From assembly GCA_932294295.1 (NCBI GenBank), contig OW028584.1, positions 9,618,407 through 9,682,406 of the forward strand: a DNA stretch of 64,000 nt, written 5' to 3'. A program made the position numbers and the translations under genes. The notes beneath the pieces were generated by a model, which made no database searches, was not told the origin of the DNA, and was given only the letters and a program-made list of their open reading frames with translations. Positions 1 to 10,890 of this stretch are shown in pieces. The stretch comes from Alitta virens (lineage: Eukaryota > Annelida > Polychaeta > Phyllodocida > Nereididae). The first letter of the stretch is position 1; each line of letters opens with the position of its first letter.

Positions 1-999
1 TGGTAAGCTATGGTAAACTATGGTAAACTATAGCTGTGGCTTCAGCTGCAGCTGGCTTCTGCTGGCTTCAGAGCTGGCTAATTTGCTTTGGCTAGCTATA
101 GCCAAGTATGATAAACTAAGGTAAACTATAGCTAGCCATGGCTGTGGCTGGGTGTGGCTGGCTGTGGCTGGCTGTGGCTAGCTCTGGCTAGATCTGGCTA
201 GCTCTGGCTAGCTCTGGCTAGCTTTGGCTAAGTATGGTAAGCTATGGTAAACAATGGTAAACTATTGCTGTGGCTGGCTTCAGCTGGCTTTACCTGGCTT
301 CAGAGCTAGCTAAATTGCTTTGGCTAGCTATCGCTAAGTATGGTAAACTATGGTAAGCTCTGGTAAACTATACCTTTGGCTGGCTGTGGCTGGCTGTGGC
401 TGGCTGTGGCTGGCTGTGGCTGGCTGTGGCTGGCTGTGGCTGGCTATGGTTGTCTCTGGCTAGCTCTGGCTAAGTATGGTAAGCTATGGTAAGCTATGGT
501 AAACTATGGCTGTGGCTGGCTGTGGATGGCTGTGGCTAGCTCTGGCTAGCTCTGGCTAGCTCTGGCTAGCTCTGGCTAGCTCTGGATAAGTATGTTAGGC
601 TATGGTAAGCTATGGTAAGCTTTGGTAAACTATGGCAAACTATAGCTTTGTCTGGCTGTGTCTGGCTGTGGCTGGCTGTGTCTGGCTGTGGCTGGCTGTG
701 GCTGGCTGTGGCTGGCTGTGGCTAGCTCTGGCTAGCTCTGGCTAGCTCTGGCTAGCTCTGGCTAGCTCTGGCTAAGTATGGTAAGCTATGGTAAGCTATG
801 GTAAACTATGGAAAACTATGGAAAACTAAGGTAAACTATAGCTGTGGCTGGCTTCAGCTGGCTTCAGAGCTGGCTAATTTGCTTTGGCGGGCCAAGGCTA
901 AGTATAGTAAGCTATGGTAAGCTATGGTAAGGTTTGGTTAACTATAGCAAACTATAGCTGTGGCTAGCTCTGGCTAGCTCTGGCTAAGTATGGTAAGCT

Positions 1000-1400
1000 A
1001 TGGTAAGCTATGGTAAGCTATGGCAAGCTATGGTAAACTATGGTAAACTATGGTAAACTATGGTAAACTATAGCGGTGGCTGGCTTCAGCTGGTTTCAGG
1101 GCTGTCTAATATGCTTTGGCTAGCCATGGCTTAGTATGGTAAACTATGATAAGCTATGGTAAACTGTAGCTCTGGCTAGCTCTGGCTAAGTATGGTAAGC
1201 TATGGTAAGCTATGGCAAGCTATGGTAAGCTATGGTAAACTATGGTAAACTATGGTAAACTATGGTAAACTATAGCGGTGGCTGGCTTCAGCTGGTTTCA
1301 GGGCTGTCTAATATGCTTTGGCTAGCCATGGCTTAGTATGGTAAACTATGATAAGCTATGGTAAACTATAGCTCTGGCTGGCTCTGGCTGGCTCTAGCTA
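1000..1400 (+). repeat. Tandem duplication of a ~202-bp segment carrying the CTGTCTAATATGC module
   Basis: The landmark AGCGGTGGCTGG occurs at 1072 and again at 1274. Each is followed by GGTTTCAGGGCTGTCTAAT, GCTAGCCATGGCTTAG and AACTATGATAAGC. The same duplicated pair recurs at 3130/3342 and 41597/41809, both with a 212-bp step, so the step varies by one decamer. Single copies lie at 17804, 34918 and 36454. Confidence 0.85.
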
Positions 1401-1482
1401 CCTGGCTGGCTCTGGCTGGCTCTGGCTGGCTCTGGCTGGCTCTGGCTGGCTCTGGCTGGCTCTGGCTGGCTCTGGCTGGCTC
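1371..1482 (+). repeat. TGGCTGGCTC decamer tract with CTAGCTACC interruption
   Basis: About eleven units of a 70% GC decamer, broken once by CTAGCTACCTGG, an 8-bp phase slip. It ends at CTCGGGATAAG. The same interruption sits in most sister tracts, so the tracts descend from one interrupted ancestor. Confidence 0.9.
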
Positions 1483-2750
1483 GGGATAAGTATGGTAAGC
1501 TATGGTAAGCTATGGTAAGCTATGGTAAACAATAGCTGTGGCTGGCTCTGGCTAGCTCTGGCTAGCTTTGGCTAAGTATGGTAGGCTATGGTAAGCTATG
1601 GTAAACTATGGTAACCTATGGTAAACTATAGCTGTGGCTGGCTTCAGCTGGCTTCAGAGCTGGCTAATTTGCTTTGGCTAGCTATGGCTAAGTATGGTAA
1701 GCTATGGTAAGCTATGGTAAACTATAGCTGTGGCTTCAGCTGCAGCTGGCTTCTGCAGGCTTCAGAGCTGTGGCTGGCTTCAGCTGGCTTTAGCTGGCTT
1801 CAGAGCTAGCTAAATTGCTTTGGCTAGCTATGGCAAAGTATGGTAAGCTGTCGTAAGCTATGGTAAACTATACCTTTGGCTGGCTGTGGCTTGCTGTGGC
1901 TCGCTGTGACTGGCTATGGCTGTCTCTGGCTAGCTCTGGCTAAGTATGGTAAGCTATGGTAAACTATGGCTGTGGCTGGCTGTGGATGGCTGTGGCTAGC
2001 TCTGGATAGCTCTGGATAAGTATGTTAAGTTATGGTAAGCTATGGTAAGCTTTGGTAGGCAATGGCAAACTATTGCTGTGGCTGGCTGTTGCTGGCGGTG
2101 GCTGGCTGTGGTTGGCTGTGGCAAGCTGTGGCTATCTGTGGCTAGCTCTGGCTAGCTCTGGCTAAGTATGGTAAGCTATGGTAAACTATGGCTGTGGCTG
2201 GCTGTGGCTGGCTGTGGCTAGCTCTAGCTAGCTCTGGCTAGCTCTGGTAAACTATGGTTTTACTATGGTAAACTATGGTAAACTATGGTAAACTATTTTA
2301 AACTATAGCTGTGGCTGGCTTCAGCTGGCTTCAGAGCGGGCTAATTTGCTTTGGCTAGCTATGGCTAAGTATGGTAAGCTATGGTAAGCTATGGTAAACT
2401 GTAGCTCTGGCTGGCTCGGGATGACTCTGGCTAATTCTAGCCACCTGGCTAGCCAGAACAGGCTGCAGCTGGGATGACTGGCTAACTCTAGCCAACTCTG
2501 GCTAGCCAGAGCAGGCTTCAGCTAGCTTTAGAGCTGGCTTCAGAGCTGGCTAATTTGCTTTGGCTTGCTATGGCCAAGTATGGTAAGCTATGGTAAGCTC
2601 TGGTAAACTATGGTAAACTATTGCTGTGGCTCGCTTCAGCTGGCTTTAGCTGGCTTCAGAGCTAGTTAAATTGCTTTGGCTAGCTATGGCTAAGTATGGT
2701 AAGCTATGGTAAGCTATGGTAAGCTTTGGTAAACTATGGCAAACTATAGC

Positions 2751-2830
2751 TGTGTCTGGCTGTGTCTGGCTGTGTCTGGCTGTGTCTGGCTGTGTCTGGC
2801 TGTGTCTGGCTGTGTCTGGCTGTGTCTGGC
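2751..2830 (+). repeat. TGTGTCTGGC tract, 8 units
   Basis: Eight perfect decamers in which the usual GTGGC is GTGTC. The tract follows AACTATGGCAAACTATAGC, as nearly all sister tracts do. Unit number in sister tracts ranges from 4 to 8. Confidence 0.95.
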
Positions 2831-3440
2831 TGTGGTTGGCTGTGGCAAGCTGTGGCTAGCTCTGGCTAGCTCTGGCTAGCTCTGGCTAGCTCTGGCTAGC
2901 TCTGGCTAGCTCTGGCTAAGTTTGGTAAGCTATGGTAAACTATGGCTGTGGCTGGCTGTGGCTGGCTGTGGCTGGCTGTGGCTGACTGTGGCTGGCGGTG
3001 GCTAGCTCTGGCTAGCTCTGGCTAGCTCTGGCTAGCTCTGGCTAGCTCTGGCTAAGTATGGTAAGCTATGGTAAGCTATGGTAAGCTATGGCAAGCTATG
3101 GTAAACTATGGTAAACTATGGTAAACTATAGCGGTGGCTGGCTTCAGCTGGTTTCAGGGCTGTCTAATATGCTTTGGCTAGCCATGGCTTAGTATGGTAA
3201 ACTATGATAAGCTATGGTAAACTGTAGCTCTGGCTAGCTCTGGCTAGCTCTGGCTAAGTATGGTAAGCTATGGTAAGCTATGGCAAGCTATGGTAAGCTA
3301 TGGTAAACTATGGTAAACTATGGTAAATTATGGTAAACTATAGCGGTGGCTGGCTTCAGCTGGTTTCAGGGCTGTCTAATATGCTTTGGCTAGCCATGGC
3401 TTAGTATGGTAAACTATGATAAGCTATGGTAAACTATAGC

Positions 3441-3528
3441 TCTGGCTGGCTCTGGCTGGCTCTGGCTCTGGCTGGCTCTGGCTGGCTCTGGCTGGCTCTG
3501 GCTGGCTCTGGCTGGCTCTGGCTGGCTC
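3441..3528 (+). repeat. TGGCTGGCTC decamer tract
   Basis: GC-rich decamer tract of about nine units ending at CTCGGGATAAG. Unlike most sister tracts it lacks the CTAGCTACC interruption and instead has a shortened TGGCTCTGGC join near 3463. Confidence 0.9.
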
Positions 3529-3785
3529 GGGATAAGTATGGTAAGCTATGGTAAGCTATAGTAAGCTATGGTAAACAATAGCTGTGGCTGGCTCTGGCTG
3601 GCTCTGGCTAGCTTTGGCTAAGTATGGTAGGCTATGGTAAGCTATGGTAAACTATGGTAAACTATGGTAAACTATAGCTGTGGCTGGCTTCAGCTGGCTT
3701 CAGAGCTGGCTAATTTGCTTTGGCTAGGTATGGCTAAGTATGGTAAGCTATGGTAAGCTATGGTAAACTGTAGCTCTGGCTGGCT

Positions 3786-5959
3786 CGGGATGACTCTGGC
3801 TAATTCTAGCCACCTGGCTAGCCAGAACAGGCTGCAGCTGGGATGACTGGCTTACTCTAGCCAACTCTGGCTAGCCAAAGCAGGCTTCAACTAACTTTAG
3901 AGCTGGCTTCAGAGCTGGCTAATTTGCTTTGGCTTGCTATGGCTAAGTATGGTAAGCTATGGTAAGCTATGGTAAACTATGGTAAACTATAGCTGTGGCT
4001 TCAGCTGCAGCTGCCTTCTGCTGGCTTCAGAGCTGGCTAATTTGCTTTGGCTAGCTATAGCCAAGTATGGTAAACTAAGGTAAACTATAGCTAGCCATGG
4101 CTGTGGCTGGCTGTGGTTAGCTCTGGCTAGATCTGGCTAGCTCTGGCTAGCTCTGGCTAAGTATGGTAAGCTATGGTAAACTATGGTAAACTATTGCTGT
4201 GGCTGGCTTCAGCTGGCTTTAGCTCAGAGCTAGCATAATTGCTTTAGCTAGCTATGGCTAAGTATGGTAAGCTATGGTAAGCTATGGTAAACTACGTTAA
4301 AATATAGCTCTGGCTTCAGCTGCAGCTGGCTTCTGCTGGCTTCAGAGCTGGCTAATTTGGTTTGGCTAGCTATAGCCAAGTATGGTAAAATAAGGTAAAC
4401 TATAGCTGTGGCTGGCTGTGGCTGGCTGTGGCTGGCTGTGGCTGGCTGTGGCTGGCTGTGGCTGGCTCTGGCTAGCTCTGGCTAGCTCTGGCTAAGTATG
4501 GTAAGCTATGGTAAGCTAAGGTAAACTATGGTAAACTATAGCTGTGGCTGGCTTCAGCTGGCTTGAGAGCTGGCTAATTTGCTTTGGCTAGCTTTGTCTA
4601 AGTATGGTTAGCTATGGTAAGCTATGGTAAACTGTAGCTCTGGCTGGCTCAGGATGACTCTGGCTAATTCGAGCCACCTGGCTAGCCAGAACAGGCTGCA
4701 GCTGGGATGACTGGCTGACTCTAGCCAACTCTGGCTAGCCAGAGCAGGCTTCAGCTAGCTTTAGAGCTGGCTTCAGAGCCGGCTAATTTGCTTTGGCTTG
4801 CTATGGCTAAGTATGGTAAGCTATGGTAAGCTATGGTAAACTGTAGCTGTGGCTTCAGCTGCAGCTGCCTTCTGCTGGCTTCAGAGCTGGCTAATTTGCT
4901 TTGGCTAGCTATAGCCAAGTATGGTAAACTAAGGTAAACTATAGCTAGCCATGGCTGTGGCTGGCTGTGGTTAGCTCTGGCTAGATCTGGCTAGCTCTGG
5001 CTAGCTCTGGCTAAGTATGGTAAGCTATGGTAAACTATGGTAAACTATTGCTGTGGCTGGCTTCAGCTGGCTTTAGCTCAGAGCTAGCATAATTGCTTTA
5101 GCTAGCTATGGCTAAGTATGGTAAGCTATGGTAAGCTATGGTAAACTACGTTAAAATATAGCTCTGGCTTCAGCTGCAGCTGGCTTCTGCTGGCTTCAGA
5201 GCTGGCTAATTTGGTTTGGCTAGCTATAGCCAAGTATGGTAAAATAAGGTAAACTATAGCTGTGGCTGGCTGTGGCTGGCTGTGGCTGGCTGTGGCTGGC
5301 TGTGGCTGGCTGTGGCTGGCTGTGACTGGCTGTGGCTGGCTGTGGCTGGCTGTGGCTAGCTCTGGCTAGCTCTGGCTAGCTCTGGCTAGCTCTGGCTAGC
5401 TCTGGCTAAGTATGGTAAGCTATGGTAAGCTAAGGTAAACTATGGTAAACTATGGTAAACTATAGCTGTGGCTGGCTTCAGCTGGCTTGAGAGCTGTCTA
5501 ATATGCTTTGGCTAGCCATGGCTTAGTATGGTAAACTATGATAAGCTATGGTAAACTATAGCTCTGGCTGGCTCTGGCTGGCTCTGGCTGGCTCTAGCTA
5601 CCTGGCTGGCTCTGGCTGGCTCTGGCTGGCTCTGGCTGGCTCTGGCTGGCTCTGGCTGGCTCTGGCTGGCTCTGGCTGGCTCTGGCTGGCTCTGGCTGGC
5701 TCGGGATAAGTATGGTAAGCTATGGTAAGCTATAGTAAGCTATGGTAAACAATAGCTGTGGCTGGCTCTGGCTGGCTCTGGCTAGCTTTGGCTAAGTATG
5801 GTAGGCTATGGTAAGCTATGGTAAACTATGGTAAACTATGGTAAACTATAGCTGTGGCTGGCTTCAGCTGGCTTCAGAGCTGGCTAATTTGCTTTGGCTA
5901 GGTATGGCTAAGTATGGTAAGCTATGGTAAGCTATGGTAAACTGTAGCTCTGGCTGGCT
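3786..5959 (+). repeat. 2.16-kb HOR, copy 1 (2174 bp)
   Basis: Bounded by type A hairpin modules (CGGGATGAC at 3786 and 5960). A type B module (CAGGATGAC) lies at 4650, dividing it into 864 and 1310 bp. Module order: hairpin A, CAGCTGCAGCTG palindrome, AGCCATGG, TAGCATAATTGC, CTACGTTAAAATA, a TGGCTGGCTG tract and a TGGCTAGCTC tract, CTTGAGAG, hairpin B. The same series then repeats, ending in CTGTCTAATATGC and the TGGCTGGCTC tract. No coding potential. Confidence 0.9.
5561..5702 (+). repeat. TGGCTGGCTC decamer tract with CTAGCTACC interruption
   Basis: About fourteen units, with the interruption after the third unit, ending at CTCGGGATAAG. Confidence 0.9.
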
Positions 5960-7247
5960 CGGGATGACTCTGGCTAATTCTAGCCACCTGGCTAGCCAGA
6001 ACAGGCTGCAGCTGGGATGACTGGCTTACTCTAGCCAACTCTGGCTAGCCAAAGCAGGCTTCAACTAACTTTAGAGCTGGCTTCAGAGCTGGCTAATTTG
6101 CTTTGGCTTGCTATGGCTAAGTATGGTAAGCTATGGTAAGCTATGGTAAACTATGGTAAACTATAGCTGTGGCTTCAGCTGCAGCTGCCTTCTGCTGGCT
6201 TCAGAGCTGGCTAATTTGCTTTGGCTAGCTATAGCCAAGTATGGTAAACTAAGGTAAACTATAGCTAGCCATGGCTGTGGCTGGCTGTGGTTAGCTCTGG
6301 CTAGATCTGGCTAGCTCTGGCTAGCTCTGGCTAAGTATGGTAAGCTATGGTAAACTATGGTAAACTATTGCTGTGGCTGGCTTCAGCTGGCTTTAGCTCA
6401 GAGCTAGCATAATTGCTTTAGCTAGCTATGGCTAAGTATGGTAAGCTATGGTAAGCTATGGTAAACTACGTTAAAATATAGCTCTGGCTTCAGCTGCAGC
6501 TGGCTTCTGCTGGCTTCAGAGCTGGCTAATTTGGTTTGGCTAGCTATAGCCAAGTATGGTAAAATAAGGTAAACTATAGCTGTGGCTGGCTGTGGCTGGC
6601 TGTGGCTGGCTGTGGCTGGCTGTGGCTGGCTGTGGCTAGCTCTGGCTAGCTCTGGCTAGCTCTGGCTAGCTCTGGCTAAGTATGGTAAGCTATGGTAAGC
6701 TAAGGTAAACTATGGTAAACTATGGTAAACTATAGCTGTGGCTGGCTTCAGCTGGCTTGAGAGCTGTCTAATATGCTTTGGCTAGCCATGGCTTAGTATG
6801 GTAAACTATGATAAGCTATGGTAAACTATAGCTCTGGCTGGCTCTGGCTGGCTCTGGCTGGCTCTAGCTACCTGGCTGGCTCTGGCTGGCTCTAGCTACC
6901 TGGCTGGCTCTGGCTGGCTCTGGCTGGCTCTGGCTGGCTCTGGCTGGCTCTGGCTGGCTCTGGCTGGCTCTGGCTGGCTCTGGCTGGCTCGGGATAAGTA
7001 TGGTAAGCTATGGTAAGCTATAGTAAGCTATGGTAAACAATAGCTGTGGCTGGCTCTGGCTGGCTCTGGCTAGCTTTGGCTAAGTATGGTAGGCTATGGT
7101 AAGCTATGGTAAACTATGGTAAACTATGGTAAACTATAGCTGTGGCTGGCTTCAGCTGGCTTCAGAGCTGGCTAATTTGCTTTGGCTAGGTATGGCTAAG
7201 TATGGTAAGCTATGGTAAGCTATGGTAAACTGTAGCTCTGGCTGGCT
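5960..7247 (+). repeat. Short HOR variant (1288 bp)
   Basis: This equals the second half of the 2.16-kb HOR: a type A hairpin runs directly into the modules that normally follow type B, and no CAGGATGAC module is present. It is what an unequal exchange between the A and B half-repeats would leave. It is 28 bp longer than the next short unit, and carries a doubled CTAGCTACC segment in its GC tract. Confidence 0.88.
6831..6990 (+). repeat. TGGCTGGCTC tract with duplicated CTAGCTACC interruption
   Basis: The longest tract of this family in the 2-16 kb region. The interruption occurs twice, 28 bp apart, a local duplication not seen in the sister tracts. Confidence 0.9.
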
Positions 7248-8507
7248 CGGGATGACTCTGGCTAATTCTAGCCACCTGGCTAGCCAGAACAGGCTGCAGC
7301 TGGGATGACTGGCTTACTCTAGCCAACTCTGGCTAGCCAAAGCAGGCTTCAACTAACTTTAGAGCTGGCTTCAGAGCTGGCTAATTTGCTTTGGCTTGCT
7401 ATGGCTAAGTATGGTAAGCTATGGTAAGCTATGGTAAACTATGGTAAACTATAGCTGTGGCTTCAGCTGCAGCTGCCTTCTGCTGGCTTCAGAGCTGGCT
7501 AATTTGCTTTGGCTAGCTATAGCCAAGTATGGTAAACTAAGGTAAACTATAGCTAGCCATGGCTGTGGCTGGCTGTGGTTAGCTCTGGCTAGATCTGGCT
7601 AGCTCTGGCTAGCTCTGGCTAAGTATGGTAAGCTATGGTAAACTATGGTAAACTATTGCTGTGGCTGGCTTCAGCTGGCTTTAGCTCAGAGCTAGCATAA
7701 TTGCTTTAGCTAGCTATGGCTAAGTATGGTAAGCTATGGTAAGCTATGGTAAACTACGTTAAAATATAGCTCTGGCTTCAGCTGCAGCTGGCTTCTGCTG
7801 GCTTCAGAGCTGGCTAATTTGGTTTGGCTAGCTATAGCCAAGTATGGTAAAATAAGGTAAACTATAGCTGTGGCTGGCTGTGGCTGGCTGTGGCTGGCTG
7901 TGGCTGGCTGTGGCTGGCTGTGGCTAGCTCTGGCTAGCTCTGGCTAGCTCTGGCTAGCTCTGGCTAAGTATGGTAAGCTATGGTAAGCTAAGGTAAACTA
8001 TGGTAAACTATGGTAAACTATAGCTGTGGCTGGCTTCAGCTGGCTTGAGAGCTGTCTAATATGCTTTGGCTAGCCATGGCTTAGTATGGTAAACTATGAT
8101 AAGCTATGGTAAACTATAGCTCTGGCTGGCTCTGGCTGGCTCTGGCTGGCTCTAGCTACCTGGCTGGCTCTGGCTGGCTCTGGCTGGCTCTGGCTGGCTC
8201 TGGCTGGCTCTGGCTGGCTCTGGCTGGCTCTGGCTGGCTCTGGCTGGCTCGGGATAAGTATGGTAAGCTATGGTAAGCTATAGTAAGCTATGGTAAACAA
8301 TAGCTGTGGCTGGCTCTGGCTAGCTCTGGCTAGCTTTGGCTAAGTATGGTAGGCTATGGTAAGCTATGGTAAACTATGGTAAACTATGGTAAACTATAGC
8401 TGTGGCTGGCTTCAGCTGGCTTCAGAGCTGGCTAATTTGCTTTGGCTAGGTATGGCTAAGTATGGTAAGCTATGGTAAGCTATGGTAAACTGTAGCTCTG
8501 GCTGGCT
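7248..8507 (+). repeat. Short HOR variant (1260 bp)
   Basis: Same composition as the preceding short unit, type A hairpin only. The two adjacent short units suggest that one deletion was followed by tandem duplication of the short form. Confidence 0.88.
8121..8250 (+). repeat. TGGCTGGCTC decamer tract with CTAGCTACC interruption
   Basis: About thirteen units with one interruption, ending at CTCGGGATAAG. Confidence 0.9.
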
Positions 8508-10661
8508 CGGGATGACTCTGGCTAATTCTAGCCACCTGGCTAGCCAGAACAGGCTGCAGCTGGGATGACTGGCTTACTCTAGCCAACTCTGGCTAGCCAA
8601 AGCAGGCTTCAACTAACTTTAGAGCTGGCTTCAGAGCTGGCTAATTTGCTTTGGCTTGCTATGGCTAAGTATGGTAAGCTATGGTAAGCTATGGTAAACT
8701 ATGGTAAACTATAGCAGTGGCTTCAGCTGCAGCTGCCTTCTGCTGGCTTCAGAGCTGGCTAATTTGCTTTGGCTAGCTATAGCCAAGTATGGTAAACTAA
8801 GGTAAACTATAGCTAGCCATGGCTGTGGCTGGCTGTGGTTAGCTCTGGCTAGATCTGGCTAGCTCTGGCTAGCTCTGGCTAAGTATGGTAAGCTATGGTA
8901 AACTATGGTAAACTATTGCTGTGGCTGGCTTCAGCTGGCTTTAGCTCAGAGCTAGCATAATTGCTTTAGCTAGCTATGGCTAAGTATGGTAAGCTATGGT
9001 AAGCTATGGTAAACTACGTTAAAATATAGCTCTGGCTTCAGCTGCAGCTGGCTTCTGCTGGCTTCAGAGCTGGCTAATTTGGTTTGGCTAGCTATAGCCA
9101 AGTATGGTAAAATAAGGTAAACTATAGCTGTGGCTGGCTGTGGCTGGCTGTGGCTGGCTGTGGCTGGCTGTGGCTGGCTGTGGCTGGCTGTGGCTAGCTC
9201 TGGCTAGCTCTGGCTAGCTCTGGCTAAGTATGGTAAGCTATGGTAAGCTAAGGTAAACTATGGTAAACTATAGCTGTGGCTGGCTTCAGCTGGCTTGAGA
9301 GCTGGCTAATTTGCTTTGGCTAGCTTTGTCTAAGTATGGTTAGCTATGGTAAGCTATGGTAAACTGTAGCTCTGGCTGGCTCAGGATGACTCTGGCTAAT
9401 TCGAGCCACCTGGCTAGCCAGAACAGGCTGCAGCTGGGATGACTGGCTGACTCTAGCCAACTCTGGCTAGCCAGAGCAGGCTTCAGCTAGCTTTAGAGCT
9501 GGCTTCAGAGCCGGCTAATTTGCTTTGGCTTGCTATGGCTAAGTATGGTAAGCTATGGTAAGCTATGGTAAACTGTAGCTGTGGCTTCAGCTGCAGCTGC
9601 CTTCTGCTGGCTTCAGAGCTGGCTAATTTGCTTTGGCTAGCTATAGCCAAGTATGGTAAACTAAGGTAAACTATAGCTAGCCATGGCTGTGGCTGGCTGT
9701 GGTTAGCTCTGGCTAGATCTGGCTAGCTCTGGCTAGCTCTGGCTAAGTATGGTAAGCTATGGTAAACTATGGTAAACTATTGCTGTGGCTGGCTTCAGCT
9801 GGCTTTAGCTCAGAGCTAGCATAATTGCTTTAGCTAGCTATGGCTAAGTATGGTAAGCTATGGTAAGCTATGGTAAACTACGTTAAAATATAGCTCTGGC
9901 TTCAGCTGCAGCTGGCTTCTGCTGGCTTCAGAGCTGGCTAATTTGGTTTGGCTAGCTATAGCCAAGTATGGTAAAATAAGGTAAACTATAGCTGTGGCTG
10001 GCTGTGGCTGGCTGTGGCTGGCTGTGGCTGGCTGTGGCTGGCTGTGACTGGCTGTGGCTGGCTGTGGCTGGCTGTGGCTAGCTCTGGCTAGCTCTGGCTA
10101 GCTCTGGCTAGCTCTGGCTAGCTCTGGCTAAGTATGGTAAGCTATGGTAAGCTAAGGTAAACTATGGTAAACTATGGTAAACTATAGCTGTGGCTGGCTT
10201 CAGCTGGCTTGAGAGCTGTCTAATATGCTTTGGCTAGCCATGGCTTAGTATGGTAAACTATGATAAGCTATGGTAAACTATAGCTCTGGCTGGCTCTGGC
10301 TGGCTCTGGCTGGCTCTAGCTACCTGGCTGGCTCTGGCTGGCTCTGGCTGGCTCTGGCTGGCTCTGGCTGGCTCTGGCTGGCTCTGGCTGGCTCTGGCTG
10401 GCTCGGGATAAGTATGGTAAGCTATGGTAAGCTATAGTAAGCTATGGTAAACAATAGCTGTGGCTGGCTCTGGCTAGCTCTGGCTAGCTTTGGCTAAGTA
10501 TGGTAGGCTATGGTAAGCTATGGTAAACTATGGTAAACTATGGTAAACTATAGCTGTGGCTGGCTTCAGCTGGCTTCAGAGCTGGCTAATTTGCTTTGGC
10601 TAGGTATGGCTAAGTATGGTAAGCTATGGTAAGCTATGGTAAACTGTAGCTCTGGCTGGCT
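8508..10661 (+). repeat. 2.16-kb HOR, copy 2 (2154 bp)
   Basis: Hairpin A at 8508 and hairpin B at 9382, 874 bp apart. Copies 2 to 4 carry TAGCAGTGGCTTCAG after the first hairpin, where copy 1 and the short units read TAGCTGTGG; this marks a sub-lineage. Confidence 0.9.
10283..10404 (+). repeat. TGGCTGGCTC decamer tract with CTAGCTACC interruption
   Basis: About twelve units with one interruption, ending at CTCGGGATAAG. Confidence 0.9.
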
Positions 10662-10779
10662 CGGGATGACTCTGGCTAATTCTAGCCACCTGGCTAGCCA
10701 GAACAGGCTGCAGCTGGGATGACTGGCTTACTCTAGCCAACTCTGGCTAGCCAAAGCAGGCTTCAACTAACTTTAGAGC

Positions 10780-10815
10780 TGGCTTCAGAGCTGGCTAATT
10801 TGCTTTGGCTTGCTA
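10780..10815 (+). repeat. Example of the phase-breaking cassette TGGCTAATTTGCTTTGG
   Basis: In decamer tracts TGG recurs every 10 bp. In this cassette the spacings are 12 (TGGCTTCAGAGC) and 14 (TGGCTAATTTGCTT), a net shift of 6 bp. In the HOR starting at 10662, cassettes or variants lie near 10795, 10914, 11110, 11230, 11460, 11670, 11780, 11985, 12090, 12390 and 12745. Variants include TAGCATAATTGCTTTAGC, AATTTGGTTTGG and CTGTCTAATATGCTTTGG. It recurs throughout the window. Confidence 0.85.
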
Positions 10816-10868
10816 TGGCTAAGTATGGTAAGCTATGGTAAGCTATGGTAAACTATGGTAAACTATAG

Positions 10869-10890
10869 CAGTGGCTTCAGCTGCAGCTGC
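10869..10890. repeat. CAGCTGCAGCTG palindrome (example copy)
   Basis: Perfect 12-bp palindrome within GGCTTCAGCTGCAGCTGCC. It recurs once to several times per HOR across the window, always followed by CCTTCTGCTGG, GCTTCTGCTGG or the CTGACATCAG variant. It is part of the repeat, not an isolated site. Confidence 0.85.

Larger units (their letters stand above)
1..2416 (+). repeat. Leading mixed HOR block
   Basis: The block starts inside a repeat. Positions 1 to about 1070 match 31390 to about 32400 closely: the landmark GTATGATAAAC lies at 106 and 31495, and the GGCCAAGGCTAAG motif lies near 890 and 32270. From about 1700 it switches to the module order also seen at 33.5, 40.2 and 48.3 kb: CTGTCGTAAG at 1848, then GGTTTTACTATGG at 2256, exactly 408 bp apart, as in the copies at 33646 and 40345. 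It holds a ~200-bp tandem duplication (1072/1274), one TGGCTGGCTC tract and several TGGCTAGCTC tracts. Nothing gene-like is seen. Confidence 0.85.
2417..3785 (+). repeat. 1369-bp unit between hairpin anchors, start of the 2.16-kb array region
   Basis: It begins with a type A hairpin module whose second half reads GGCTAACTCTAGCC. It then carries eight TGTCTGGCTG decamers, a TGGCTAGCTC tract, the AGCGGTGG duplication (3130/3342) and a TGGCTGGCTC tract. Matching stretches with the same module order run from 40914 to 42294 (1381 bp) and, with fewer modules, from 34205 to 35509 (1305 bp). Confidence 0.85.

Noticed and set aside
2751..2830. Stable G-quadruplex in TGTGTCTGGC or TGGCTGGCTG tracts
   Set aside because: G runs are only two bases long, so at best weak two-tetrad structures are possible; no run of three or more Gs in fourfold array was seen.
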